Below are positions 16,914 to 25,987 of a stretch of DNA of 64,000 nt, piece after piece. Every line of letters begins with the position of its first letter. Positions within the stretch are counted from its first letter, which is position 1. The stretch comes from Acetobacter syzygii (lineage in GTDB: Bacteria; Pseudomonadota; Alphaproteobacteria; Acetobacterales; Acetobacteraceae): NCBI RefSeq assembly GCF_000964225.1, contig NZ_BAMZ01000022.1:33003-97002 (forward strand). The letters run 5' to 3'. The notes beneath the pieces were generated by a model. That model ran no database searches, was not told where the DNA came from, and saw only the letters and a list, made by a program, of their open reading frames with translations. The position numbers and the translations under genes were made by a program.

Positions 16914-17489
16914 TTGTTCAACAAGGCTGACGAGTGCAGCATCTGGCTGGCCACTCATATTCTCCCGCACGAAAACCACATCCGCACAAGGCTCCGCCGT
17001 TATGCGGATATTGATGCTGATGACATTATCCACGAAGCCTATGTGACCATAGCAGAGGCCGACTGGGCAGGCATTACCAACCCGCGCGCGTATTTTATGT
17101 CCATCTGCCGCAATCTCGTTATGCAGCATTACCGGCGGGCGCGCGTGGTGCCGGTTACAAGCCTTGCCCTTATGCAGGCCGATACCATGCCAGATGCCAT
17201 GCCCTCGGCCGAGCAGGTTGTTCATGCCCGGCAGGAAATGCGCTTTTTGGAAAAAGCCATCGCAAAACTACCGGCCCGTTGCCGGGATATTTTGATTCTG
17301 CGCAGAGCGCGTGGCCTAAGCCAGAGGGAATGCGCCGCGCAATTAAACATTTCTGAAAACATTGTAGAAAAACAGCTTGCCCGCGCACTTGTTTTTCTGT
17401 CCAAAGAATATTCGGAATCAGAGAGGGAGATGACCGTTGATGAGGAGAGACGCCCGCGTCTCGCCCACTCTCGCAAGCGCCAGCCCTGA
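16914..17489 (+). CDS. fecI: FecI-type ECF sigma factor
   Basis: The 191-residue product has sigma region 2 (ADIDADDIIHEAYVTIAEAD, then the promoter-melting ITNPRAYFMSICRNLVMQHYRRAR). It also has region 4 with its helix-turn-helix (LPARCRDILILRRARGLSQR followed by ECAAQLNISENIVEKQLARAL). This is the FecI class of ECF sigma factors, which RNA polymerase uses to transcribe TonB-receptor genes when a signal arrives through FecR. The start is TTG at 16914 with GAGGG at suitable distance. Its end overlaps fecR by 50 bases, a normal coupling for this pair. Confidence 0.9.
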   Translation: MFNKADECSIWLATHILPHENHIRTRLRRYADIDADDIIHEAYVTIAEADWAGITNPRAYFMSICRNLVMQHYRRARVVPVTSLALMQADTMPDAMPSAEQVVHARQEMRFLEKAIAKLPARCRDILILRRARGLSQRECAAQLNISENIVEKQLARALVFLSKEYSESEREMTVDEERRPRLAHSRKRQP

Positions 17490-18375
17490 AGAGGCGGCAG
17501 CAGGATGGACGGCCAGATTAGACAAAGGCCCCCTTTCCGCAAGCGAACAGCAGGCACTGCAACACTGGCTGGATCAGGATAGACGACACAAGGGTGCCTT
17601 CCTGCGTGCAAAGGCCATCTGGCAGGCAAGTGGCAGGCTGGCAGCACTGCATGGCCCAACCGCCCCGCCCGTTGCCCACCCTACGCCTGTACCTGCCCTG
17701 CCCCGCCGCCGCTTTTTTGCAGCAGCCGCCGCGGCTGCCCTGCTCCTTGCCACACCCAAACGGCAGGGCAAGGCCAATAGTCTGTATGCGACAGCCAACG
17801 CTGTTTCGGCCCCTTTGCACACGGCTTTTGGCACCATTACGCTGGACTGTTACTCCAAACTTAAAATGGGGTTGCAGAGCAGCCGCCTTGTTACCGGGCG
17901 CTGCTGCGTGCTGGGCCGCACTGGTATGATTGTCAAAGCGGGCAACCTTATTTTTGCCCCACAGGGCCGCCTGCTTTTATCCTGCTCGCCAACGCAGGTT
18001 ACGGCCACAAGCATTTCGGGCACCGTGCATTTGCGCAGGCACCATTCGGATGAATGGTGGACCTTAAATGCTGGCGCACAGATTAGCCTGACCGGAGACC
18101 TCCCCCCAGAAGTACGCAGTTTATTACCCGAGGAAATGGAAGCCCAGAACGCATGGAGCATTGGCCGCCTGGAAGCGCGGGACGAAAGCATGGCCAGCAT
18201 TGCCAGCACATTCAACCGCTACAACCAAAGGCAGATCCGTGTCTCTCCAGCGCTTGCCAACCGGAAGCTTACAGGTGTTTTCAGCCTCAACCAGCCGGAA
18301 GATTTTGCCTTGGCGGCACAAACCATTCTGGGTGCCAGACTAACGCAAACCCCACAAACACTTATGCTGTATTAA
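17440..18375 (+). CDS. fecR: FecR-family anti-sigma/signal transducer
   Basis: The 311-residue product has the N-terminal DUF4880 domain that contacts FecI (EEAAAGWTARLDKGPLSASE, QALQHWLDQDRRHKGAFLRA). One hydrophobic span follows near residues 88-105 (RRRFFAAAAAAALLL), then a periplasmic FecR domain (HTAFGTITLDCYSKL, NLIFAPQGRLLLSC) and a C-terminal domain ending FSLNQPEDFALAAQTILGA. It would sense the occupied TonB receptor through that receptor's STN domain and release FecI. ATG at 17440 is used; a TTG directly before it is the alternative. Confidence 0.88.
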   Translation: MRRDARVSPTLASASPEEAAAGWTARLDKGPLSASEQQALQHWLDQDRRHKGAFLRAKAIWQASGRLAALHGPTAPPVAHPTPVPALPRRRFFAAAAAAALLLATPKRQGKANSLYATANAVSAPLHTAFGTITLDCYSKLKMGLQSSRLVTGRCCVLGRTGMIVKAGNLIFAPQGRLLLSCSPTQVTATSISGTVHLRRHHSDEWWTLNAGAQISLTGDLPPEVRSLLPEEMEAQNAWSIGRLEARDESMASIASTFNRYNQRQIRVSPALANRKLTGVFSLNQPEDFALAAQTILGARLTQTPQTLMLY

Positions 18376-18429
18376 GGGGGATGGGGTGGGGTTTTATCCT
18401 GTCTTATTTGTGTAACAAAAAAAACCAGC

Positions 18430-18460
18430 GGAAAATGCAGCAGTTTTGACTCTTAACGGT
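18430..18460 (+). promoter_or_regulatory. Candidate FecI-type promoter of the TonB receptor
   Basis: GGAAAAT at 18430-18436 resembles the GGAAAT -35 element of FecI-class sigma factors and lies about 55 bases before the receptor start. The -10 side (near 18453) is not diagnostic. The placement fits a FecI-controlled receptor; the sequence match alone is weak. Confidence 0.35.
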
Positions 18461-18488
18461 ATGTTCCGTCACAAGCAGGGCCACTACC

Positions 18489-20972
18489 GTGCAATTTTTT
18501 TCTGTCCGTGTTTCCTCTCTTGCGCTGTGCCTGTGCAGCGTATCCGTTCTTTCTGCTTCCCATGCTTTGGCGGCTCCGGTTCATTTTGCCATTCCGGCCG
18601 GGCCTCTTAATCAGGCAGTTGTAACCTTTAGCCGCCAGTCCGGGCAGCAGGTCGCACTGGATAGCTCATTGGCCGCCAAAGCCACCGCCACCCCGGTCTA
18701 TGGCACCATGGAGCCAGATGCCGCCCTGACCCACCTGTTGCAGGGCACAGGTCTGGATATTGATACGCACCAAAAAAACATGCTGATCGTGCGCAAATCC
18801 ACCACGACCCCCGCCAAAGCCAGAACACACAGTGCCAGCGCAAAAAAAGAGCAGAATACAGACGAACATATTACCGTTCTGGGCCGGGCCATGCGCCTGT
18901 CGCCCGCAGTGGTGCCGCTCGATATTACGGAACCCACATCGCGCATCCAAAGCAATTTTATCAATAACAACATTATTCCACTGGCCAGTGTGGACGATAT
19001 TATCAAGTTCCAGCCCAGCATATGGACCCAAAACCCAAATGGTCCGGGCATGGGCAAAGCCGAAACCATGAGCCTACGCGGTTTTCAGGACGGGCAGTAC
19101 AACATGACATATGATGGCATTCCATTTGGGGATGCCTCAGACCTGCACCACACAACATCCTCTTTATTTATCTCGCACTTTCTGGGCGAAGCACAGATTG
19201 ACCGTGGCCCCGGCACGGCCTCCACCATTGGCAATGCCACCTTTGGCGGCACGGTAGGCTTCCGCTCCAAAACCCCACCAAGCAAAGCAGGTGCCCAGCT
19301 TTATGGCACATATGGCAGCTTTAACACCCGTGCAGGTGGGCTGGAACTGGATAGCGGCAAAACCCGCTTTGGCAAAGCCGTTCTGGACATGCAGCATGAA
19401 GAAACAGACGGCTACCTGACCAACTCTTACGAAAAACGCAGTAACATTCTGTTCAAGGATGAAATTAAGCTGGCGGATGAGACCAGTTTGACCATCCAGA
19501 CAACCTACAACAAGGAATGGCAGTACACCACTCAGGGGGCAACGCTGGAGGATTATGCCAAATACGGCAAAAACTACGGTTTGTGCAAAGACCCGACCAG
19601 ACAGTGCTATTATGGGTACAACCCCAGCACCTACACATCCGACTTTAGCTATGTTGCCCTTAAAACCCGCCTGAACGACTGGCTTAGTCTGCAAAACTCA
19701 ATCTACACAACAGGGTTTGAGCATGAATATACGGAATCAACCGATTCCAGCCAACGCTCGCTCGACGCCAATGGCGTGACCTTTTACAACGCCGCAGGCA
19801 AAAAAGTAGCAACATACAAATCGGATATTCCCGGAAAATACGCCGATGCCCACTTCCGCAACTATGGTGATACCCTGAACCTGACTGCAAAAACACACTA
19901 TGTGGATGTGCAGCTTGGTGTTTGGGCCGATGTGCAAAAAGACAGACGTGTAAGCTATGCGGTAGACCTTTCCAAAGGTTCCATTCCCGTTCCTGGCAAA
20001 ACGGGCAGCCCTTACAGCTACAATATTTCGGATACGAACACCACGCTCCAGCCTTATCTGGAACTGGACATACACCCCCTCCCTGGTATGACCATCAAAC
20101 CCGGCGTCAAATACTCCTACTTCCACCGCGATTATGATGCGGCATTGAACAAATCCACCAAACAGCCCCTGAACGCCACACAGACCTTTACATCCTGGCA
20201 GCCATCCATTGCCATAAACCAGCGTATCATGAACCAGTGGAGCGCTTATGGGCAGATTGCCCGCGGCTTTCTGGCTCCCCCCATCTCCGTTTTTCAGGTC
20301 GGGGATGTTGGCAATGTTAAGCCCGAAACAACCATGAACTATCAGGTCGGTTCGGTTTACCGGGATAAAAAATGGATGGTGGCCGCAGATGCCTATTACA
20401 TCGATTTTTCAAACTACATTGCCGCAGCACAGATTTCCGTTCCCGGTTATGGTACCACATCCACCTACGTTAACAGCGGTGGCGCCATATACAAAGGACT
20501 GGAACTGGAAGCACAATATGTTATCGGTTATGGTCTGTCCGTTTACGGGAACTACAGTGTAAACAGTGCCAAATACAAACACACCGATGTGCGTGTTGCC
20601 TCCAGCCCCAACATGCTGGCCTCCTTTGGGCTACTTTACGAGAACGAACGGGGCGCTTATTTTTCCCTTATTGGCAAATATGTGGGTAAACACTGGGGGC
20701 TGGACAGCACCACCAATGCCGCAGGCAACACGCAGTTTGCAAACCAGTACAAAATTGGCAGCAACGTAACTGCCGACCTTGCTCTGGGCTGGCGCATCCG
20801 CAATGCGGGCAGCATCTTCCGCGAAATTACGCCCAGCCTTAAAATTGGCAATCTGTTCAATAACCGGGCTATTAGCAACTTTGCGGGCAACCAGAGCTAT
20901 GGCGATGCCCCGCTTTACTGGCGCAACCCCGGACGTAGCGTGTTCTTCAACCTTGCGGTGACCATTCCATGA
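18489..20972 (+). CDS. TonB-dependent transducer-receptor (FecA-like, with STN domain)
   Basis: The 827-residue product has a signal peptide, then an STN signalling domain (HFAIPAGPLNQAVVTFSRQS to LLQGTGLDIDTHQKNMLIVR). A TonB-box-like EHITVLGRA follows, then the plug (DIIKFQPSIWTQ, SLRGFQDGQYNMTYDGIPFG, IDRGPGTASTIGNATFGGT) and a 22-strand barrel ending in the aromatic FFNLAVTIP. The STN domain marks it as a receptor that signals to FecR/FecI. Its start is GTG at 18489. It overlaps the phytase gene by four bases (ATGA), suggesting that the ligand is released by, or is a substrate of, that enzyme, for example an iron-phytate complex. The ligand is inference. Confidence 0.88.
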   Translation: MQFFSVRVSSLALCLCSVSVLSASHALAAPVHFAIPAGPLNQAVVTFSRQSGQQVALDSSLAAKATATPVYGTMEPDAALTHLLQGTGLDIDTHQKNMLIVRKSTTTPAKARTHSASAKKEQNTDEHITVLGRAMRLSPAVVPLDITEPTSRIQSNFINNNIIPLASVDDIIKFQPSIWTQNPNGPGMGKAETMSLRGFQDGQYNMTYDGIPFGDASDLHHTTSSLFISHFLGEAQIDRGPGTASTIGNATFGGTVGFRSKTPPSKAGAQLYGTYGSFNTRAGGLELDSGKTRFGKAVLDMQHEETDGYLTNSYEKRSNILFKDEIKLADETSLTIQTTYNKEWQYTTQGATLEDYAKYGKNYGLCKDPTRQCYYGYNPSTYTSDFSYVALKTRLNDWLSLQNSIYTTGFEHEYTESTDSSQRSLDANGVTFYNAAGKKVATYKSDIPGKYADAHFRNYGDTLNLTAKTHYVDVQLGVWADVQKDRRVSYAVDLSKGSIPVPGKTGSPYSYNISDTNTTLQPYLELDIHPLPGMTIKPGVKYSYFHRDYDAALNKSTKQPLNATQTFTSWQPSIAINQRIMNQWSAYGQIARGFLAPPISVFQVGDVGNVKPETTMNYQVGSVYRDKKWMVAADAYYIDFSNYIAAAQISVPGYGTTSTYVNSGGAIYKGLELEAQYVIGYGLSVYGNYSVNSAKYKHTDVRVASSPNMLASFGLLYENERGAYFSLIGKYVGKHWGLDSTTNAAGNTQFANQYKIGSNVTADLALGWRIRNAGSIFREITPSLKIGNLFNNRAISNFAGNQSYGDAPLYWRNPGRSVFFNLAVTIP

Positions 20973-22171
20973 GACATCTTCCCCTGTTATGCGCGCTGCT
21001 GGCAAGCACACCGGCCCTTGCGGCCCCTCCCGCCCCTGCCACACAGCAGGCCGCCGTTCTGGAACGGGTCGTGCTGGTCGCCCGCCATGGCATACGCAGC
21101 CCAACCAAACCACCCCAAACCCTGCAAAGCCAGACTGGCCATGTATGGGCACAGTGGCCTGTTGCTCCGGGGGAACTAACGGACCATGGCAAACAGGCAC
21201 TGGAGCAGATGGTGGGCATGGTGCGCCAGCACTACGTTCAGGCTGGTCTGCTCCCTGCCTCGGGTTGCCCAACACCGGGCAGCCTAACCATATGGGCCGA
21301 TGCCAAGGACCACCGCACGCGTGAGAGTGGGGCCATATGGGCTGAACATCTGGCCCCCTCCTGCAAGCAGCAGTCCCTCTCGCTTGCGGCGGCACAGGAA
21401 GACCCCATTTTTGCAGGTCCGGCCACACCGCTGAGTGTGCAGGAGCAAAATGCCATTACGCGTGAGTTCAACCAGAGGGTCAGCACCACCCCCCCCACTG
21501 TTGGCAGGAGCATGAACACATTGCAGGCGGTTTTGGCCCCCGCAGCCTGCACCACGGACAAACCCCATTGCCTGAGCACCAACACAACCACACTGGCATG
21601 GAAAAAGGACAAACCACACCTTGAAGGAGGCCTTGCAACAGGTGGCACCGCGGCGGAAAATCTGCTTCTGGAATACACGCAAGGAATGCCTGTACATGCC
21701 GAACCCTTTAGCCAGCAAAACCCGGCAACCCTGATTGAGCAGGTTTTTCCCCTCCATACGCAGGAAAGCTGGCTGATCCGCCGCCTGCCCACGCTGGCCG
21801 CCCACAAGGGGGCCACCATGGCATCGGTCGTGCAGGATGTGCTGGCGGGCAAACCCGCTACGGCACTCCCCGCAGCCACAGAGCAGACAAAACTGCTCGT
21901 TCTTTCCGGGCATGATACCAACCTGGATGTGCTGGCCACACTCTACGGGTTGGACTGGTCCTTTACCGACCAACCAGACCCGACTGCGCCCAACACAACT
22001 CTGGCCTTTGAACTCTGGCGTTCACCCAGCGGGCCATACGTAACCGTAAGGCTGTTCCATCAGGGGCTGGAGGCACTGCGCACACTGGCAACACCAGACC
22101 CCGCGGTGGATATGCAGGTCATTGCCAGTGGCCCATCCCTACAGGCATTACGCCCCATAGCCACACAATAA
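20969..22171 (+). CDS. Periplasmic histidine acid phosphatase / phytase (AppA-like)
   Basis: The 400-residue product has a signal peptide (MRHLPLLCALLASTPALAAP). The histidine acid phosphatase active site is VARHGIRSPTK (His40, the nucleophile, with Arg39/Arg43), and the distal proton donor motif is GHDTN (His315-Asp316). Length and the two-motif layout match AppA/Agp-type enzymes, which hydrolyse phytate or glucose-1-phosphate in the periplasm. Several Cys (SGCPTP, PSCKQQ, AACTTDKPHC) suggest disulfides. Translational coupling to the TonB receptor is the main clue that the substrate arrives through that receptor. Glucose-1-phosphatase is the alternative. Confidence 0.85.
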   Translation: MRHLPLLCALLASTPALAAPPAPATQQAAVLERVVLVARHGIRSPTKPPQTLQSQTGHVWAQWPVAPGELTDHGKQALEQMVGMVRQHYVQAGLLPASGCPTPGSLTIWADAKDHRTRESGAIWAEHLAPSCKQQSLSLAAAQEDPIFAGPATPLSVQEQNAITREFNQRVSTTPPTVGRSMNTLQAVLAPAACTTDKPHCLSTNTTTLAWKKDKPHLEGGLATGGTAAENLLLEYTQGMPVHAEPFSQQNPATLIEQVFPLHTQESWLIRRLPTLAAHKGATMASVVQDVLAGKPATALPAATEQTKLLVLSGHDTNLDVLATLYGLDWSFTDQPDPTAPNTTLAFELWRSPSGPYVTVRLFHQGLEALRTLATPDPAVDMQVIASGPSLQALRPIATQ

Positions 22172-22240
22172 AGACCCAGTTGGAGGGCAGACTGCCCCTG
22201 GTGCGGCCAGCATCTTTCCAAACCGCTGGTCGCACCCCAT

Positions 22241-22669
22241 ATGATCGCTATGACCGATAGACGGAACAGCACCCCAACCACCCTTTCTGCCGAGCATTTA
22301 CGCCAGCGCCGCATGGCCCTGCTCCTTGTCCGCCTGCCAGAAAAAACAAGAGGCTGGCTGTTCTGGCTCCGCGAACCACGGCAAAAATGGCTCCGCCTGC
22401 CAACTGGCGTTGGGTTGATTGCGGGGGGGCTGTTCTCCTTCCTGCCCGTTCTGGGCTTATGGATGCTCCCACTGGGAATTGCCCTGCTGGCAGAAGACTT
22501 TAGCCTGTGCCGCACAGCCAGCGCCCATATGCTGGGGTGGATGACCCGGCGCAAACCCCACTGGCTTGGCATTGCGGAGGATGAGACGGAAGCAGACGCA
22601 TACTACCGTATTCTACCCCTGTTACCCCCACAACATCGCATGGATGCCGCACAGCCCGGCCATTCTTAA
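22241..22669 (+). CDS. Conserved hypothetical protein with two membrane spans
   Basis: The 142-residue product has a basic N-terminal half, then PTGVGLIAGGLFSFLPVLGL followed directly by WMLPLGIALLAEDF, two adjacent hydrophobic spans. The 'G-x-L-x-FLPVLGxWMLPLGxxLLAED' pattern recurs in uncharacterised alphaproteobacterial proteins. No enzymatic motif is visible. It follows the phytase gene by 69 bases and may be the last gene of that operon. A second ATG at 22250 could be the true start. Confidence 0.7.
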   Translation: MIAMTDRRNSTPTTLSAEHLRQRRMALLLVRLPEKTRGWLFWLREPRQKWLRLPTGVGLIAGGLFSFLPVLGLWMLPLGIALLAEDFSLCRTASAHMLGWMTRRKPHWLGIAEDETEADAYYRILPLLPPQHRMDAAQPGHS

Positions 22670-22715
22670 CCCTCCCTCCTGCGGCCAGCGCCCGTTACCG
22701 GCACACACCCCATGG

Positions 22716-23321
22716 TTAGTGCGGTGCCTTGTGGTCCGTGGGGGACGGAGAAGACAGGTCAATAACCGTTTGCGTGCGCACCATAGGGTCTACCGAATGG
22801 AGCAGGGTGCTTACCCCCCATTCCCGCTGGTCAAACGTGGCATCACTTTGGATCTGGGTCAGAGTATTGCCTGTAAAGTGCATGGCAACATCAAAGGTCA
22901 GCGGGTGGGTCTGCCCACGCATGGTTAGCTGGCCGACCAGCAGAGTATGCGCCTTGCCCTGACGGATGGTGGGTTTGCACGTGCCCACAAAGTGCATGGT
23001 GGGGTGGCTGTCTCCGTCCAGCATGATCCCTGACAGCATGATGGTCTTGAGCACGGCAGAGCCGACATCCAGAGAGTCCACGGCCATGTTCAAATCAACC
23101 GAGCAGCTTTGGTCTTCGGGGTCATATGTCAGAGTGCCCGCTACTTTTGCAAAACTGCCATCAATGTTGGTCACCGCTGTTTTGGCATACAGGCGCGCCT
23201 GCGTATTGGCAGGCCCCAGCACCACATGCTGTGGCGCTGCCTGCACCACCGTACCATACAGGCCAGCCCCCACCCATGCGGTGCATAAAAGCAGAACAGT
23301 TTTGGCAATACGCATGAACAT
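22716..23321 (-). CDS. YceI-family periplasmic lipocalin-like protein
   Basis: The 201-residue product has a signal peptide (RIAKTVLLLCTAWVGAGLYG, cleavage near VQAA). The YceI beta-barrel follows: FAKVAGTLTYDPEDQS, KTIMLSGIMLDGDSHPTMHF, LTMRGQTHPLTFDV and a final FDQREWGVST. YceI proteins bind isoprenoid-like lipids; some are induced by acid or base. GGGGAGG lies just before the ATG at 23321, which is why the long upstream extension of the frame was dropped. Confidence 0.85.
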   Translation of the reverse strand: MFMRIAKTVLLLCTAWVGAGLYGTVVQAAPQHVVLGPANTQARLYAKTAVTNIDGSFAKVAGTLTYDPEDQSCSVDLNMAVDSLDVGSAVLKTIMLSGIMLDGDSHPTMHFVGTCKPTIRQGKAHTLLVGQLTMRGQTHPLTFDVAMHFTGNTLTQIQSDATFDQREWGVSTLLHSVDPMVRTQTVIDLSSPSPTDHKAPH

Positions 23322-23581
23322 TCTTCCTCCCCAATCGCTGCCTCCCACCATATCGGGCGCAGCTTTGCCCGTGTTAACGGGTGGACATGCAAAAAGCTGC
23401 CATGGCTCACACGGCTGTGCAGAACATGGCCGCCGCACCAAATTGTATGGAGCCCTTTGTATGACAATCACGGTTCGTATTATACTATAACCCGCCACTC
23501 TGGTATGGTTGGCGCCCCGTGTTTTGACCATCTCTGCCGTATCTTATTTTGTATATTGTTATCAAAGGGTTCTATTAAAAT

Positions 23582-24949
23582 ATGTCTCCCGAATTCATCA
23601 CCCTCTCTCCCCTGAACCAGATGAAGGAGACAATTAACAACACCCCGGTCCATATCCGCCACATTTTACGCACTGTGGTACAGGACTCCGGTGCCCATTG
23701 CGTGGACCTGTTTTACAAGGCCCTGTTCCACCATGAACGCGCTGCCATTTTTTTGGAAAAGGAAACGGTAGAGGTCAAAATGCGGCCTCAGCTTCTTGCG
23801 TGGATTCAAAGCCTGTTTTCCACCGAGGCCGATCAGGCGGAAGCGCTGAGCGAACTCCAGTGCCGTGTTGGTGCAGTCCATGCCCGGCTGGAAATTCCAA
23901 CCGACATTGTTGTCTATGGAATGTATATTATAAAGCAGGCACTCATTACTTCCATAAAATCCACAACATCCAATAAAGATGATATTATAGCCGCCATTGT
24001 TTACCTGCATAGTATGATGGATTTTGCCTTCAAGTTCATGATCAAGGCTTACGACATCAACTTCCGCAAAAAAGTTGAAAGTGACGAGGCATTCCGCCTT
24101 GTCTCCCTCGGCCACAATATTGCTTACGAAAAAGAAACACAGATCAGCACGTTCTCCAGCTGGAGCACGCAGGCCTTTTTTTGCCTGTGCAAAGGCCATG
24201 CCGCAGACCTGCCGACCATTGCTGAATCCGAATTTGGCCTGTGGCTGACCCACAAGGGGATGAGCCTGTTCAAGGGAACGCATGAATCCATTGAAATCCA
24301 GAGCAAAACACTTGACCTGGACAACAAGATTACCGCCATTCGTAAAAGCGGGATTATTCCGGCGGAATTCCCCACAGAACTCCATAAAGCCATTACCAAC
24401 CTGACCTTCCTGCTCAGCCGCGTCTTCCGGCATCTGGAGGAAGTGGAAAACGGGCGTGATCCGTTAACCAAGGTCTTTAACCGCAGGTTCCTTGAAGTGG
24501 TGATCCAGAACGAGATCACCTTTGCCCTGACGCACGACAAACCCTTTAGCCTAGTTATTCTGGACATTGATTATTTTAAAAAGATCAACGACCGGCATGG
24601 CCATCTGGTCGGGGATGAAGTGCTGTGCTTTGTAGCGGAAATCATTGCCTCCGTTGTGCGCGCCAATGACTTTATTTTCCGTTATGGTGGGGAGGAGTTC
24701 CTGATTGTGCTGACCGAAACCACAGCGGAAGAGGCGCTGGCCTGTGCGGAGCGTATTCGCCGGACACTGGCAGAACAATCGCTTACGCTCTCTTCCAATG
24801 ATCAGGTCAGTGTGACCATTTCTGGTGGTGTTGCCGCTTTTGAAGGGGAAACAAACAGCCGCCTGCTCATCCATCAGGCGGATGAGGCTCTGTACAAAGC
24901 CAAGAACAATGGCCGCAATCGCATTGTCAGCACACACGCGGTTCTTTGA
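23582..24949 (+). CDS. Globin-coupled diguanylate cyclase (haem O2 sensor)
   Basis: The 455-residue product starts with a protoglobin sensor: distal-type Tyr45 (DLFYKALF) and proximal His100 (RVGAVHARLEIP). A helical linker follows, then a GGDEF domain: DPLTKVFNRRFLE, LDIDYFKKINDRHGHLVGD, RYGGEEFLIVL (369-373) and a C-terminal DEALYKAKNNGRNR. The signature is GGEEF, so it should be active. The RxxD inhibitory site (Arg360-Asp363) is intact. It makes cyclic di-GMP in response to oxygen at the haem, like E. coli DosC. Acetic acid bacteria use cyclic di-GMP to control cellulose and pellicle growth at the air surface. An HD-GYP gene follows after 330 bases. Confidence 0.92.
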   Translation: MSPEFITLSPLNQMKETINNTPVHIRHILRTVVQDSGAHCVDLFYKALFHHERAAIFLEKETVEVKMRPQLLAWIQSLFSTEADQAEALSELQCRVGAVHARLEIPTDIVVYGMYIIKQALITSIKSTTSNKDDIIAAIVYLHSMMDFAFKFMIKAYDINFRKKVESDEAFRLVSLGHNIAYEKETQISTFSSWSTQAFFCLCKGHAADLPTIAESEFGLWLTHKGMSLFKGTHESIEIQSKTLDLDNKITAIRKSGIIPAEFPTELHKAITNLTFLLSRVFRHLEEVENGRDPLTKVFNRRFLEVVIQNEITFALTHDKPFSLVILDIDYFKKINDRHGHLVGDEVLCFVAEIIASVVRANDFIFRYGGEEFLIVLTETTAEEALACAERIRRTLAEQSLTLSSNDQVSVTISGGVAAFEGETNSRLLIHQADEALYKAKNNGRNRIVSTHAVL

Positions 24950-25279
24950 ACAAACTGCCTAATATTACGAATAAATCAATAATGGGAGGGAACACTCCCA
25001 CGCCATGCGGAATGGGCCGTTGCCGTTACAAAACTGTTTTACATCATGCCCAAACCTACTCAGCCCTTTGATATAAAACAATTTTAAGACCTTCCCTTAC
25101 CAAAGGTTTTTGTACGCTGGTCAGCAATACCTTTCTGGCATTGCAACAATTGCAGTGCAGCAAAGCCATGTTTTCTTGGTAATAAATTTTTTTCTGAGTT
25201 TACGCCAAATTTTATTGATTATAAAATAGACCAACAAAATCTGAATAAATCACTTCCACGCTCCAAGAGTACATTATGT
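24950..25279. other. 330-bp intergenic region between the c-di-GMP genes
   Basis: This is AT-rich. A short hairpin TGGGAG/CTCCCA (24983-24988 with 24995-25000) follows the cyclase stop but has no T run. The AT-rich right half (25130-25260) probably carries the HD-GYP promoter. No coding frame is supported. Confidence 0.45.
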
Positions 25280-25948
25280 ATGCCTGACTGTACCACCGCC
25301 TCCATGTGGGATGCCGGAACGCTTCCCCCACCCTCACTCCCCCATAAGGATTTTATCAAGGGTGTGAGCAATATCCAGAACGGGCATGGTCGTCGCGTCG
25401 GGTTACTGGCTGCACGGATTAACCAGTTGGCAGAACTGGGGCTGGACCCGGACATTATTCAACTGGCCGGAGAACTCCACGATACAGGCAAGGTGCTGAC
25501 AGGGCGCGATATTCTGCACGCCCCCCGCGCCCTGACCCCGGAGGAAAGAAACGTCATTCGCAAGCACCCCCTGCTGGGGCTTGGTGTGCTGCAATGGTAC
25601 AAACACAGCTTCCCGCGCGAAGTCATGGATGCGGCCCTGCTCCACCATGAACGGTGGGACGGCACCGGCTACCCACTTGGCTTAAAAGGCCAACATATTC
25701 CGCTATGGGTGCAGGTTGTCTCCATTGCGGATACAATTGATGCCTGCCTGTCCAAGCGGAACTACAAGCATTCCTGGACGCCCGAAGCCGTTGGAAAAAT
25801 TTTGCAGCAGGAAGCCGGGCGCGCATTCGAACCCAAACTGGCTCTTCTATGCGCAGACCATCTGGATGAACTGCTGAATGTATGGCTGGCAGACTACGCG
25901 TGGCAGAACGGTGGCAACGCACCCCCACCGGGAATGCACACAAACTAA
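25280..25948 (+). CDS. Stand-alone HD-GYP phosphodiesterase
   Basis: The 222-residue product is a bare HD-GYP domain. It has HGRRVG (36-41), the metal-binding ELHDTGK (His67-Asp68) and HHERWDGTGYP (122-132) with the diagnostic GYP, followed by IPLWVQVVSIADTIDACLS. HD-GYP enzymes hydrolyse cyclic di-GMP to GMP using an Fe/Mn centre. Together with the upstream globin cyclase it would set a local cyclic di-GMP level. No sensor domain is attached. Several Cys near the N and C termini are not part of the motif. The ribosome site is weak (AAGAG). Confidence 0.88.
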   Translation: MPDCTTASMWDAGTLPPPSLPHKDFIKGVSNIQNGHGRRVGLLAARINQLAELGLDPDIIQLAGELHDTGKVLTGRDILHAPRALTPEERNVIRKHPLLGLGVLQWYKHSFPREVMDAALLHHERWDGTGYPLGLKGQHIPLWVQVVSIADTIDACLSKRNYKHSWTPEAVGKILQQEAGRAFEPKLALLCADHLDELLNVWLADYAWQNGGNAPPPGMHTN

Positions 25949-25987
25949 CTAGGTACAGGTTGGCTGGGCTTTAACCCGGCCAAATAC

